Assembly: GCF_001073155.1 (NCBI RefSeq)
Contig: NZ_JVEE01000025.1
Span: 1 to 64,000, forward strand
Source of the DNA: Streptococcus parasanguinis
GTDB lineage: Bacteria > Bacillota > Bacilli > Lactobacillales > Streptococcaceae
Reading direction: 5' to 3'
Length of the DNA: 64,000 nt
The stretch's first letter is position 1. The number at the start of each line of letters is the position of its first letter. A program made the position numbers and the translations under genes. Under the pieces are notes generated by a model. It had not been told where the DNA came from. It saw nothing but the letters and a program-made list of their open reading frames with translations, and did no database searches. Of this stretch, positions 18,501 to 25,678 are shown in pieces.

Positions 18501-21090
18501 AGTAGAATTCAACTTCACTAAGAAATTGGAAGGCCGTGATTTGAAAGCTGGCGAATTCACATTCGAGTTGAAAGACAGCGACAATGTTGTGATTGCGACT
18601 GCAACCAACGATGCAGCTGGTAAGATCAAGTTTGCCCCAGTAGATTACACTAATAAAGCTGGTGAAACTGTTACTGCCCTTAAATACAAGAAGGGTCAAG
18701 AAGGTACTTACAAGTATACTGTAACAGAGGTTAAGGGTACAGACGCAACTGTTGAGTACGACACAATGGATGCTGTTGTAACTGTTACTGTTTCTCATGA
18801 TGGTACAGCCAAAGCCTTGATCACAAACGTGACAGAACCAGCTGATAAAGAATTCAATAACACAGTTCGTCCTCCAGAAGAACCTAAGTTCCAACCAGAG
18901 AAATATGTTGTTTCTGAAGAGAAATACGATATCACAGGCGACAAGCTCGTTGATGATGATGACGAGTTGACTGATAAATATGGTGAAACAAATACAGATC
19001 CATATGTAGACAAAACAGGCAACAACGAAGCAGAAAACATCAATACCAAGACTGTTAAACGTGGCGACAAGTTGGTTTACCAAGTATGGCTTGATACAAC
19101 TAAATTCGACGCAGCTAACAAGGATAACATCCAATCAGTAGGAATCTCAGATGACTACGATGAAGCTAAATTGGAACTTGATTCTACTAAGATCAAAGCT
19201 TACGATTCAGTAACAGGCGCAGAAGTAACAGATAAATTCGATATTACTGTGAACAACGGTGTGATCACTGCAACCCTTAAAGATGGCTTCACTAAGTCAC
19301 TTGGCGATGCGGAAAACACACAAGTTATTGACACTACTAAGTTCGAATTCGGACGTTACTACAAGTTCGACATCCCAACAACAGTGAAAGCTGATGTTCC
19401 TGGTGGTGTAGATATTGAAAACACTGCGGCTCAAGTAGTCAACTACTACAACCCAACTACTAAGAAAGTTGAAAAACCAAGCAAACCAACTGAAAAACGT
19501 GTCAACAGCGTGCCAGTTGAAGTGGAATTCAACTTTACTAAACGTATGGAAGGCCGTGAGCTTAAAGCCAACGAATTCAGCTTCGTTCTTAAAGATTCAA
19601 CAGGTAAGACTCTTGAAACTGTGAAGAACGATAAAGATGGTAACGTTAAGTTCTCTAAACTTGAGTTCAAAAAAGGTCAAGAAGGCGTTCACAACTACAC
19701 AGTAGAAGAAGTTAAAGGAACAGACGCAACCGTTACATACGACACAATGAAAGCGAATGTGACAGTCACAGTTTCACACGACGGAACAGCTAAAGTTCTG
19801 ATCGCGAAAGTTGGCGACATTGCGGATAAAGAATTTAACAACAAGGTGACTCCTCCAGAAACCCCAGAGTTCAACCCAGAGAAATACATCTTGAACGCTG
19901 AGAAATTCGACCTTACTGGTAAATCACTTCTTGATGATGATAAAGAATTGGCAGACAAGGTTGCGGAAACAAACGCAAATCCTTACGCTGATAAGGCTGA
20001 TAATAATGAAGCAGCAAACATCAATACTAAGACTGTGAAACGTGGCGATAAGGTTGTTTACCAAGTGTGGTTGGATACAACTAAGTTCACTGAAGCGCAC
20101 AACATCCAATCTGTTGGTGTTACTGATGACTACGAAGAAGACAAACTTGACATCAATGTTGCAAACATCAAAGCTTACGACTCTGTAACAGGCGAAGATG
20201 TGACTGCTAAATTTGATATCAAAGTTGAAAACGGTGTGATCTCTGCAACTTCTAAAGCGGACTTGACTAAGTCACTTGGAGACGCAGAAAATACTCCAGT
20301 GATCGACACAACTAAGTTTGCGTTTGGACGTTACTACAAGTTCGATATCCCAGCAACAGTGAAAGATACTGTTAAAGATGGTGTGGACATTGAAAACACT
20401 GCGGCTCAAATCGTACATCAATACGATCCAACAAGCAAGACAGTGAAGAAACCAAACAAACCAACTGAAAAACGTGTTGTGAACATCCCTGTTTCAGTAG
20501 AATTCAACTTCACGAAACGTTTGGAAGGCCGTGTACTTAAAGCCAACGAATTCAGCTTTGTGCTTAAAGACAAAGATGGTGTTGTGATTACAACAGTAAC
20601 AAATGATGCTAATGGAAACATTAAATTCACTCCAGTTAAATATACTAATAAAGAAGGAAAAGAAGTAACTGCTCTTGAATTCAAACGTGGTGAAGAAGGA
20701 ACTCATCTCTATCATGTAGAAGAAATCCGTGGCACAGATTCTAGCGTTGTATACGATAAGATGGTTGCAACTGTTAGTATCGTGGTGAATAAAGCAGGTA
20801 AGGTAATAGTAGCTACTACTAAGTTGCCAGAAGATACAGAGTTTAATAACACTGTTATTCCGCCAACACCACCAACACCACCAACACCACCAACACCACC
20901 AACACCACCAACACCACCAACACCACCAACACCGCCAACACCGCCAACACCGCCAACACCTACAACTCCTCCAGCTCCAGCACTTCCTGAAACTGGTGAA
21001 GAACAATCAGCATCTGCTGCATTGTTAGGTGCTGCACTTGGTTTGGTTGGCCTTGCGGGACTTGCAAAACGTAAAAAACGCGAAGACTAA
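12589..21090 (+). CDS. Giant YSIRK/LPXTG surface adhesin with alternating isopeptide-type domains
   Basis: The 2833-residue wall protein starts with a YSIRK-type signal (FSLRKYSIGVCSVLLG), cleaved near residue 40. A low-complexity Ala/Glu/Lys/Ser/Thr region follows, with a basic RRRGRR patch at 242-247. Residues about 250-705 are a unique N-terminal domain, presumably the binding head. Residues about 708-1434 are six tandem streptococcal pilin-type (FctA-like) domains (F-x-K-x-L-x-G-R starts, Y-x-V-x-E motifs, EFNN ends). Residues about 1435-2757 are four composite modules, each a roughly 210-residue domain (starting P-E-K-[YF]) plus one FctA-like domain. A (PPT)n stalk and LPETG (2799-2803), membrane helix and KRKKRED tail end the protein. 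The 210-residue units look like antigen I/II C-terminal isopeptide-forming domains; this is a recognition call without alignment. The ligand is unknown. Confidence 0.85.
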   Translation: MKDVFNKRQRFSLRKYSIGVCSVLLGTALFAAGAQFASADEATTASESAGTAASEAAQPVTPESSQAEAPAASPVYGVGAPAPKVDLSNSAATSEAPASATEKSEGTEKPVATENKEAKAEAKKEEKAETKKSEEAPKTTASSETSKPVEKKKESSSKPASTTTATTEKPTVTRVAADESSERAAASEEPATPVALKPTAQPALLRGTEAPKPDSATEDRSVVLDRAATDMTNGGALATSSRRRGRRALTDHNVAPIDVITAIADKVAADPDMTDPNGASVHSQTIPAGYQAKEGDFYTFGIWNLTKFNARYNTNYYARAYKTFGTSTDTTVELIDKNTGNVVETHTVTATSGIQKFTTTTPKSNNELTLQVDYQAGAGQGPGKTDQPFIQMGFEVGPAIQALVAPGHNLTEAEQAHYMAVYSARNSNDILNAVEPAYNGREVTDTNFKIPVTVEKTTYYKLVDKKNPTYKETGKSVTTQDYKENGSETELAKYTLKAKEGQNFTASGERQFTKTEKLTDKITRETAYTLYQTADPDTTSGYVSRPYTVGTKFMDAERAGIKRIKEIVGEDGSVVVRVYLLDPKQQNKRSDGTLNTDGYMLLAETKPIKPGEANTRELVVKKSPLNTIAFTGTDGVNHPNGKTVPFDFQWAANYTPYKTVFVPFLGDNIGHLSPNSQLERGVGGIGTNVDLLNSLTPYKQPIYYYDKTETIKVKPEFTKVLSDLNAENKRSLNDGDFSFKITSTGDTASHTETVTNQGGKVTFGELSFTKAGTYTYKVTEVAGSDADVDYDDMEVTMTVTVKEENGSLNASVSYSSVKGEDENGQPKNPSLPPSEDKEFNNFVVAPVKTKFDFSKALAGRKLQDDEFTFVLKDESGNVIQTKKNKANGVIAFDDLTFTKAQVGTHNYTVEEVIPADKEAGMTYDTMKAEVTITVTKEGHVLKAFNMLPEDTEFNNTFTPGAVKVNLDFDKSLSNGNLNAGDFSFTLTGDNNVNETVTNKANGKINFSELSFDKEGVYNYTVKEVKGNNADVDYDEMTIGVKVTVTKDAATGLLSAKTEMTSTGGEATGADDKTFNNHVVAPVTAQFDFSKALAGRDLKDGEFSFVLKDKDGKVLQTKQNDASGRVRFDALTFTNAQVGDHKYTVEEVQGSEAGMTYDPMKANVTVTVTKSGHALTAVATLPTDTEFNNTFTPAATQAQFKFTKRLEGKALEADAFTFELLENGNVIQTKKNKADGSITFDAIEYNAVGEHTYTVREKAGTDTNIDYDPMNAVVTVNVTKNAATGLLSAAVTMPEDTEFNNYVVSPVVTKFDFTKKLAGRELKAGEFSFVLKDATGNEVETVKNDVAGNVTFSELSFDNTKVGTHTYTVEEVIPADKEFGMTYDQMKATVTVEVAKNGHSLTTVTNVTSTGGKDANGNATDGTADKEFNNKVTPPETPEFQPEKFVVSKEKYDITGNKLMNDDDELTNEYTETNADPYVDKTNNNEPENLNTKTVKRGSKLVYQVWLDTTKFTEANNIQYVGVSDTYDADKLDVNAADIKAYDAVTGAEVTNKFDIKVENGTITATSKGEFIKDKVNAPVIDTTKFEFGRYYKFDIPATVKESVKAGADIENTANQTVHVYNPVSKTVEKPEKPTQKRVNSVPVPVEMNFTKRLEGRELQANEFEFVLKKDGVEVERVKNDAAGKIVFKTLEFGRDDLGKTYNYTVEETPGTDATVKYDTMVATVKVVVSHDGTAKAIVANVTDAADKEFNNTVTPPEEPKFQPEKYVVSKAKFDITGTKLVDDDSELTDKYGETNTNPYVDTTANNEDENLNTKPVERGQKLYYQVWLDTTKFDAANKDNIQTVGITDNYDKDKLTVNASDIKVYDSVTGADVTTKFDISDNNGVLTANLKDGFTKSLGDAENTQIIDTTKFEFGRYYKFDIPATVKDDVVAGADIENKAAQVVNYYNPVSKTVEKPNKPTEKRVNSVPISVEFNFTKKLEGRDLKAGEFTFELKDSDNVVIATATNDAAGKIKFAPVDYTNKAGETVTALKYKKGQEGTYKYTVTEVKGTDATVEYDTMDAVVTVTVSHDGTAKALITNVTEPADKEFNNTVRPPEEPKFQPEKYVVSEEKYDITGDKLVDDDDELTDKYGETNTDPYVDKTGNNEAENINTKTVKRGDKLVYQVWLDTTKFDAANKDNIQSVGISDDYDEAKLELDSTKIKAYDSVTGAEVTDKFDITVNNGVITATLKDGFTKSLGDAENTQVIDTTKFEFGRYYKFDIPTTVKADVPGGVDIENTAAQVVNYYNPTTKKVEKPSKPTEKRVNSVPVEVEFNFTKRMEGRELKANEFSFVLKDSTGKTLETVKNDKDGNVKFSKLEFKKGQEGVHNYTVEEVKGTDATVTYDTMKANVTVTVSHDGTAKVLIAKVGDIADKEFNNKVTPPETPEFNPEKYILNAEKFDLTGKSLLDDDKELADKVAETNANPYADKADNNEAANINTKTVKRGDKVVYQVWLDTTKFTEAHNIQSVGVTDDYEEDKLDINVANIKAYDSVTGEDVTAKFDIKVENGVISATSKADLTKSLGDAENTPVIDTTKFAFGRYYKFDIPATVKDTVKDGVDIENTAAQIVHQYDPTSKTVKKPNKPTEKRVVNIPVSVEFNFTKRLEGRVLKANEFSFVLKDKDGVVITTVTNDANGNIKFTPVKYTNKEGKEVTALEFKRGEEGTHLYHVEEIRGTDSSVVYDKMVATVSIVVNKAGKVIVATTKLPEDTEFNNTVIPPTPPTPPTPPTPPTPPTPPTPPTPPTPPTPPTPTTPPAPALPETGEEQSASAALLGAALGLVGLAGLAKRKKRED
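16890..20859 (+). repeat. Four long direct repeats (about 0.97-1.02 kb) inside the giant adhesin gene
   Basis: Units begin at about 16890, 17857, 18877 and 19855. They share long runs of near-identical DNA, such as the region encoding TTKFEFGRYYKFDIP. This makes the gene prone to copy-number change by recombination and to misassembly with short reads. Confidence 0.85.
20862..20973 (+). repeat. Short tandem repeat encoding the (PPT)n stalk
   Basis: A 9-bp unit CCACCAACA (later CCGCCAACA) is repeated and encodes the proline-threonine wall-spanning segment just before LPETG. Confidence 0.9.
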
Positions 21091-21180
21091 AATTGAGGTG
21101 ACATCAGCAAACTTGTTGATGAGGTGACAATTTTAGATCCAACAGGAAGAGGCTTTGCTCGAAAGAGCAAGGCCTCTTTG
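21091..21180 (+). terminator. Terminators after the giant adhesin gene
   Basis: The first inverted repeat (AAAATTG/CAATTTT, 21089-21135) is followed by a strong hairpin at 21148-21180: AGAGGC-TTGCTC-gaaa-GAGCAA-GCCTCT and TTTG. Confidence 0.8.
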
Positions 21181-21283
21181 TTTGGTGTTAAAAGCTTAGA
21201 AAAAATTGCGTATATATTATGAAATGTTTCAGAAATTATTCGATTAGTCATTTCATTCTGTTACTAGTTTCAGCGAATATCCA

Positions 21284-21312
21284 TTGACTTGAAGTAGAGA
21301 AAACAGTATACT
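21284..21312 (+). promoter_or_regulatory. Strong sigma-70-type promoter with no gene downstream
   Basis: TTGACT (21284-21289), a 17-nt spacer and TATACT (21307-21312) form a near-consensus promoter. Predicted start of transcription is about 21319. The next plus-strand coding sequence is more than 4 kb away. Confidence 0.7.
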
Positions 21313-21318
21313 AGTAAA

Positions 21319-21516
21319 GCAATTTGATCTTTCAAACTGCCGGCAACAAGGGAAATGAAGCCACTTTGAATTGGAATACAGTAGGGTTTGGAGTGGTAGT
21401 ACTTCACACCCTTATTGTCGTCAGTCGCCCTCATAAATGGGATCTAGACTCTGAATGAGTTGTATAAATATAAAAAAACTTCCTTGGAACAGAATTCCAT
21501 AGGAAGTTTCTTTTTG
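21319..21516 (+). ncRNA. Candidate structured small RNA of about 200 nt
   Basis: The stretch between the promoter at 21284-21312 and the terminator at 21472-21516 has no supported ORF and folds well. The arm 21336-21352 pairs with 21409-21425 at 15 of 17 positions. Inside it TGAAG-CCACT (21356-21365) pairs with AGTGG (21392-21396) and CTTCA (21402-21406), leaving a 26-nt apical loop. A long hairpin with an apical loop is reminiscent of 6S-type RNA, but I cannot match conserved 6S residues, so the family is unknown. It runs towards the 3' end of the dextranase gene and could be antisense to its 3' UTR. Confidence 0.5.
21472..21516. terminator. Bidirectional terminator of the candidate RNA and dextranase
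   Basis: AAACTTCCT (21476-21484) pairs with AGGAAGTTT (21501-21509), with an inner GGAA/TTCC. A-run and T-run flanks allow use from both directions. Confidence 0.85.
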
Positions 21517-21524
21517 TTTTAGAG

Positions 21525-24500
21525 CTACTCTTGTTTCTTTTTGTAAGAGATAAGACTGGCCAAACCTGCCAAGATGCCAAGTCCAAGTAGGGCTAGCTGA
21601 GAGGTTTCTTCACCTGTTGCAGGTAGGTGAGTTCCTTCTTGAGTGGTGTTAGGAACAACTTCAGGGAGTTCCTCTGTTTGGCTTGTAGTTTCAAGAGGTT
21701 TCTCCTCTTCTTTATTAGTAAGAAGTGGTGATCCCTTTTCTTCATGAGCATCAGTCGTGTTTACTTTTGTCACGGAAGGAAGAGGGCTAACTGTTTCTTC
21801 TTTTTCTGTTTCTGGGGATGGTTGTGGAGTAGGAATTTCTTTGACCTTGTAGGCAAAGATCAAGATGGTTGTCCCCACTTCTACCTTCCCAGTTTGATCA
21901 GCTGCACCGATCCGTTCGTAAATGTGGCCGTCGTAGGAGATCTCATCTGGTGCGCTAGCGACGTAATGGGTTCCATTGTCCACATTCGTTGCAACCGCAA
22001 GTTCTGGTTGCAATTCAGTGCTCGTATCTTGGATGACAAATCGCGCGATGACCGTCCCCGTAGCTAACTTGTAATCATAGATGACCGTTTTCATTCCCTT
22101 AGTGACTGTGCCACTTGGATCAGCAGAATCAGCACGGTGGCCAACTAGATGGTAGATACGACCATCTTTTGTGATTTCTGTTGGGGCCTCACTGGTGTAC
22201 TTGGTGCCGGAATCTACCTCTGTCACAAGGTCTTGCGCCTCTTGCAGATCAGTGTCACTTCCCTCAGTGAGGAATCGTACTCTGACAGATCCTTTGGTGA
22301 TGGCATAGGTAATAGTAGTATCAGCTGTTGGAGAATCAGGGCTTGGAAGAAGATAGCCTTTGGTCTCGTCAAGAGGATCCACAAGGTTTAAGACTTGTCC
22401 ACGAGCATCTTTTGGTTCTAACCCTTCAATATATGGTAAAGTTGCAGTTGGCGCTGAAATAGCAGTTGGATTAGAAGAATCATTTAAATATGGAATCTCT
22501 TTAATAGCATTTGATGGTTCTTTTCCTGATGCATAACTAATTGTATAAACACCGACTGGTCGGTAGACAACAATATCAGAAATGTCATCAGATTCAGCTA
22601 GGATTCCAGTATGACCTCCAGATTTATTAAGATCAGGAGAGATTGTTGCATTTGATTCTTTAGATACGACAACATATCCATTTTTGACTGGATTTTCATA
22701 ATCTGCGAAAGTAGTACCGTCTTTAGTCACCCAATCTTCAAGTGTTGTTTCTCCAGTTACCAAATTGATAGTTCCTTTTCGGCTAAAGTTTAAACTATCT
22801 GTTTTTGAAACGATGTCAGCTTCTTGACGATTGTTACCATTCTTATCTTCAGTAACATAAGTGATAGTACGAGTTACTTTTTCTGATAAATGATTGAGAT
22901 CACTAATAGATTTTCCATTTGGAGCTTTAGGAGTTGGATAGATGCTACCATCGGTATCTCCTGGAACAACTTGGCCAACTCGAATTGGTTGTGTTTCAGA
23001 AAAATCTACAATTTTTGGTGTAAAGCGAACAATGAATTCCTGTACGCCATCACCATTAATGTTTGAAGCATCTCGGTCAAATTTTACTGGTCCATTTTTA
23101 TCAAATTCGTTCTCAACTAGTTTATAACCTTGTTTCAGGTATTTAGCAATCGTATCTTTTGTTGAGTAGTCAATCTTTTCACCAGTATGGCCAACAAAGT
23201 CGCTTGAACGTTCCAGTTCTTTACCATTTTCATCTTGATAAATAACACGGGCAACTTCATTAAGTTTGACATAGAGCATATCCCATACATCCAGGCTAGG
23301 AACATCAATTGCAGCCATCCATTGACCAGCCCCGCTATCATAATATACATTAGCAGTAGTTTCGCGAAGTTTAATATTATACTTTCCATCTACTGCATCT
23401 GGGGTAGCCCAGTAGATATTCGCATGTTCGGCCTGATCTTTTGAAATTTTACCAAGTGGTACAAAAGCTTGGATGTTAGTCAGTTTGGTAGTGGAGTTAA
23501 CAGCGCTGTTCCATTTATTTTCGGTAATGCCGACCAAATTGATCAAGTGAGCAATCCGATCACCTGTCTTGGTTTCTTTTGTAATGGTATAAACAGTTCC
23601 AGGTTGAACCCCGTCAGCATTATCCAGGTTGGATCCGATGAAGTTGCCGTTGACCAGTACATTTGTATTGTCTACAATCCGACGAGTATCATGCGCCAAG
23701 GTGTCGCGTCCACGAAGGAGTTCTTGGTAGGCAACGATAAATTCTTGGTAGTTAAATTCTGCATTAGCAAAATCAGCATTGACTGGTAAGTTTTGATTGA
23801 GGTACCATTCAGCCTGAATAACACCAAAACCTTTTTCATCTTGAGATGTATTGAGAGCAGCAGTGGTCATATGATAACCTCCACTTGCTGCAATAATTGC
23901 ATCTGTTAGTAATTCATTGTCTTTGCTGAGTTTTGCTGCATTTTTTTCACGGTGAGTATAAGCAGCGATAATTGGAGATTTTCCGTTGTATAAATCTCGC
24001 ATACGCTCAGTCAAGCGTGTTAAGGCTTGATAGGTAGAATCATAGGCGATGCTATCTCCCCAAACTTCCGCGTAAGGTGCAGAGACATTGGTTTTTCCTA
24101 ATCGATCAGCATCTCCAGTAGAGATATCGTTGATCATGAAGTCATAGCCTTCTTTTTTGAGGGCCTCTGTTGCAGCTGCGGCTAGTTTTGGATAGTTTTC
24201 ACTTAAAGAGAAAGCTTTTCCAGGTTCGTTAACTTTTTCAACCAAGTTAGTCCCCATAGTGTCCCCTTGCCAACCATCGAAGCCACCTTCTTTCATGGCT
24301 TTTAACATCACATTGATGATAAAGTTTTGCCAGTTAGGATCTCCTGGATCAAGAAATTGTTGGATGTCTGTTGCAGTAATATCACCAGTCTTTCCAAAGT
24401 TGAAGTGATCTTGTAAGTTACGTACGATAGCACTTTTTACTTGGTCTGGGATTTTTTCATCAAGAGACACAGCGTAAATCATGTTATAAAGCATAGCTTT

Positions 24501-25439
24501 AGCACCAGTCGAATGGACATGAGAAACCAACTCTTTAACGGCATCTGTGTCAATAACTGGTAAGTATGTTTTACGTTTTTCGGGGTCAGTCTCACCTTTC
24601 GGAATCAAGAAAGTAGCCCAATCTTGTGTGAATCGTTCAACATTAGCTGGGAATGGGTTGGCAGGTGTATTATAAACGTCGTAGAAGAAGTAGTTATTGA
24701 TGTGCATATTGGCCAATTGGTCAATACTATTTTTATATCCTTCCACTTGCTCTTTAGTGATCGAATTGTGATTGTCTTTTGAACCTGCTACAACACCATA
24801 ACGTGGATATACAGTCCAATCATCTTCAACTGATAGACCAGCCACCTTGTGAAATTCTTGTTTTCCATCAGCATTCTTTCCGATGACGTCAATGAGATAG
24901 CCAGAGTTTGGAGAGAAAACAGAGCTTGGAATGACAAGTGAATTTCCTGGAGCATTTTTCAACTCATAAATAACTTTGTCTAAATGAGACACTGTCAAAT
25001 CAGACGAAGTTACGTCAGGATTATTGATTGAGATGCTAACATCCTCACCACTTTTATATGTGGCCTTATTAAATGTTACATCGTTTTGGATTTTTGGTGT
25101 GTTATAAGTACTTGTTGCCGCTGAAGTACTACGAGTTGTTGGTTCAGTGGCACTTGCAGTTTGAGGCAAAGATGATGTCTCTTCACTTGAGGAAGTCTTT
25201 GGGTTTTCCTCACTAGTTGTTGTAGTAGGTTGCTCACTAGTGGTTTCAGTACTAGTGGCTGGTTGACTTGATGTTGTTACGTTTGTTGTTGAAGTTGTAG
25301 TAGAAGCAACTTCATCTGCCATAGCAACAGAACCTAACATCAAGGAACCAAAGACCGTAATCATAGATACAAGTACTTTATTTCGCTTACGGAAATAGCC
25401 ATGACCTTTTTCTTGAGAAAAGTTATTTGAAAATTTCAT
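21525..25439 (-). CDS. LPXTG-anchored dextranase (GH66)
   Basis: The 1304-residue wall enzyme should cleave alpha-1,6-glucan (dextran), releasing isomalto-oligosaccharides and remodelling glucan biofilm. A signal peptide ends at AMADE, then a Thr/Ser-rich spacer and a beta-sandwich precede the GH66 barrel. GFDGWQGDTMG contains the predicted nucleophile (about Asp393) and YAEVWGDS the acid/base (about Glu458), a spacing like that of S. mutans DexA (385/453). After the catalytic part come MucBP-like repeats (VIYQDENGKELERS; two units at VRVRFL and VIARFV), then LPATG, helix and KKKQE. GGGGGA 5 nt upstream selects the ATG at 25439 over an in-frame TTG 12 nt earlier. It is divergent from the GbpC-like gene. 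A related GH66 activity (cyclodextran formation) is less likely for a streptococcal wall enzyme. Confidence 0.88.
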   Translation of the reverse strand: MKFSNNFSQEKGHGYFRKRNKVLVSMITVFGSLMLGSVAMADEVASTTTSTTNVTTSSQPATSTETTSEQPTTTTSEENPKTSSSEETSSLPQTASATEPTTRSTSAATSTYNTPKIQNDVTFNKATYKSGEDVSISINNPDVTSSDLTVSHLDKVIYELKNAPGNSLVIPSSVFSPNSGYLIDVIGKNADGKQEFHKVAGLSVEDDWTVYPRYGVVAGSKDNHNSITKEQVEGYKNSIDQLANMHINNYFFYDVYNTPANPFPANVERFTQDWATFLIPKGETDPEKRKTYLPVIDTDAVKELVSHVHSTGAKAMLYNMIYAVSLDEKIPDQVKSAIVRNLQDHFNFGKTGDITATDIQQFLDPGDPNWQNFIINVMLKAMKEGGFDGWQGDTMGTNLVEKVNEPGKAFSLSENYPKLAAAATEALKKEGYDFMINDISTGDADRLGKTNVSAPYAEVWGDSIAYDSTYQALTRLTERMRDLYNGKSPIIAAYTHREKNAAKLSKDNELLTDAIIAASGGYHMTTAALNTSQDEKGFGVIQAEWYLNQNLPVNADFANAEFNYQEFIVAYQELLRGRDTLAHDTRRIVDNTNVLVNGNFIGSNLDNADGVQPGTVYTITKETKTGDRIAHLINLVGITENKWNSAVNSTTKLTNIQAFVPLGKISKDQAEHANIYWATPDAVDGKYNIKLRETTANVYYDSGAGQWMAAIDVPSLDVWDMLYVKLNEVARVIYQDENGKELERSSDFVGHTGEKIDYSTKDTIAKYLKQGYKLVENEFDKNGPVKFDRDASNINGDGVQEFIVRFTPKIVDFSETQPIRVGQVVPGDTDGSIYPTPKAPNGKSISDLNHLSEKVTRTITYVTEDKNGNNRQEADIVSKTDSLNFSRKGTINLVTGETTLEDWVTKDGTTFADYENPVKNGYVVVSKESNATISPDLNKSGGHTGILAESDDISDIVVYRPVGVYTISYASGKEPSNAIKEIPYLNDSSNPTAISAPTATLPYIEGLEPKDARGQVLNLVDPLDETKGYLLPSPDSPTADTTITYAITKGSVRVRFLTEGSDTDLQEAQDLVTEVDSGTKYTSEAPTEITKDGRIYHLVGHRADSADPSGTVTKGMKTVIYDYKLATGTVIARFVIQDTSTELQPELAVATNVDNGTHYVASAPDEISYDGHIYERIGAADQTGKVEVGTTILIFAYKVKEIPTPQPSPETEKEETVSPLPSVTKVNTTDAHEEKGSPLLTNKEEEKPLETTSQTEELPEVVPNTTQEGTHLPATGEETSQLALLGLGILAGLASLISYKKKQE

Positions 25440-25473
25440 TATATCCCCCAATCATTAAATTTTGTTAGTTGAA

Positions 25474-25503
25474 ATTATACGACATATCATAGGAAAATGT
25501 CAA
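25474..25503 (-). promoter_or_regulatory. Dextranase promoter
   Basis: Read leftward: TTGACA (25503-25498), an 18-nt spacer, TATAAT (25479-25474). It is a near-perfect housekeeping promoter 35 nt before the start codon. Confidence 0.85.
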
Positions 25504-25574
25504 CAATAACGTAAACTTTTTGAAATCAAAATAAAAAACTCCTGAAAATAAAGTAAAAAAACAAATAAAAATAC

Positions 25575-25603
25575 TTGACTTTTAAAATAATTTTTGTTAC
25601 GAT
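25575..25603 (+). promoter_or_regulatory. Promoter of the GbpC-like gene
   Basis: TTGACT (25575-25580), a 17-nt spacer and TACGAT (25598-25603), 76 nt before the ATG. The dextranase and adhesin -35 boxes are about 70 bp apart, close enough for shared control. Confidence 0.65.
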
Positions 25604-25678
25604 TTTTCTGACATCGAAGAACAAAAATTCTTTTTGCTTGAGAAGCATAAATAAAAAACAATTAAAAAGGAGTTTATC

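Noticed and set aside
21220-21288. A 22-codon ORF (MKCFRNYSISHFILLLVSANIH) as a signalling peptide
   Set aside because: No ribosome binding site and no Rgg-type regulator next to it; its stop overlaps the -35 box of the RNA promoter.
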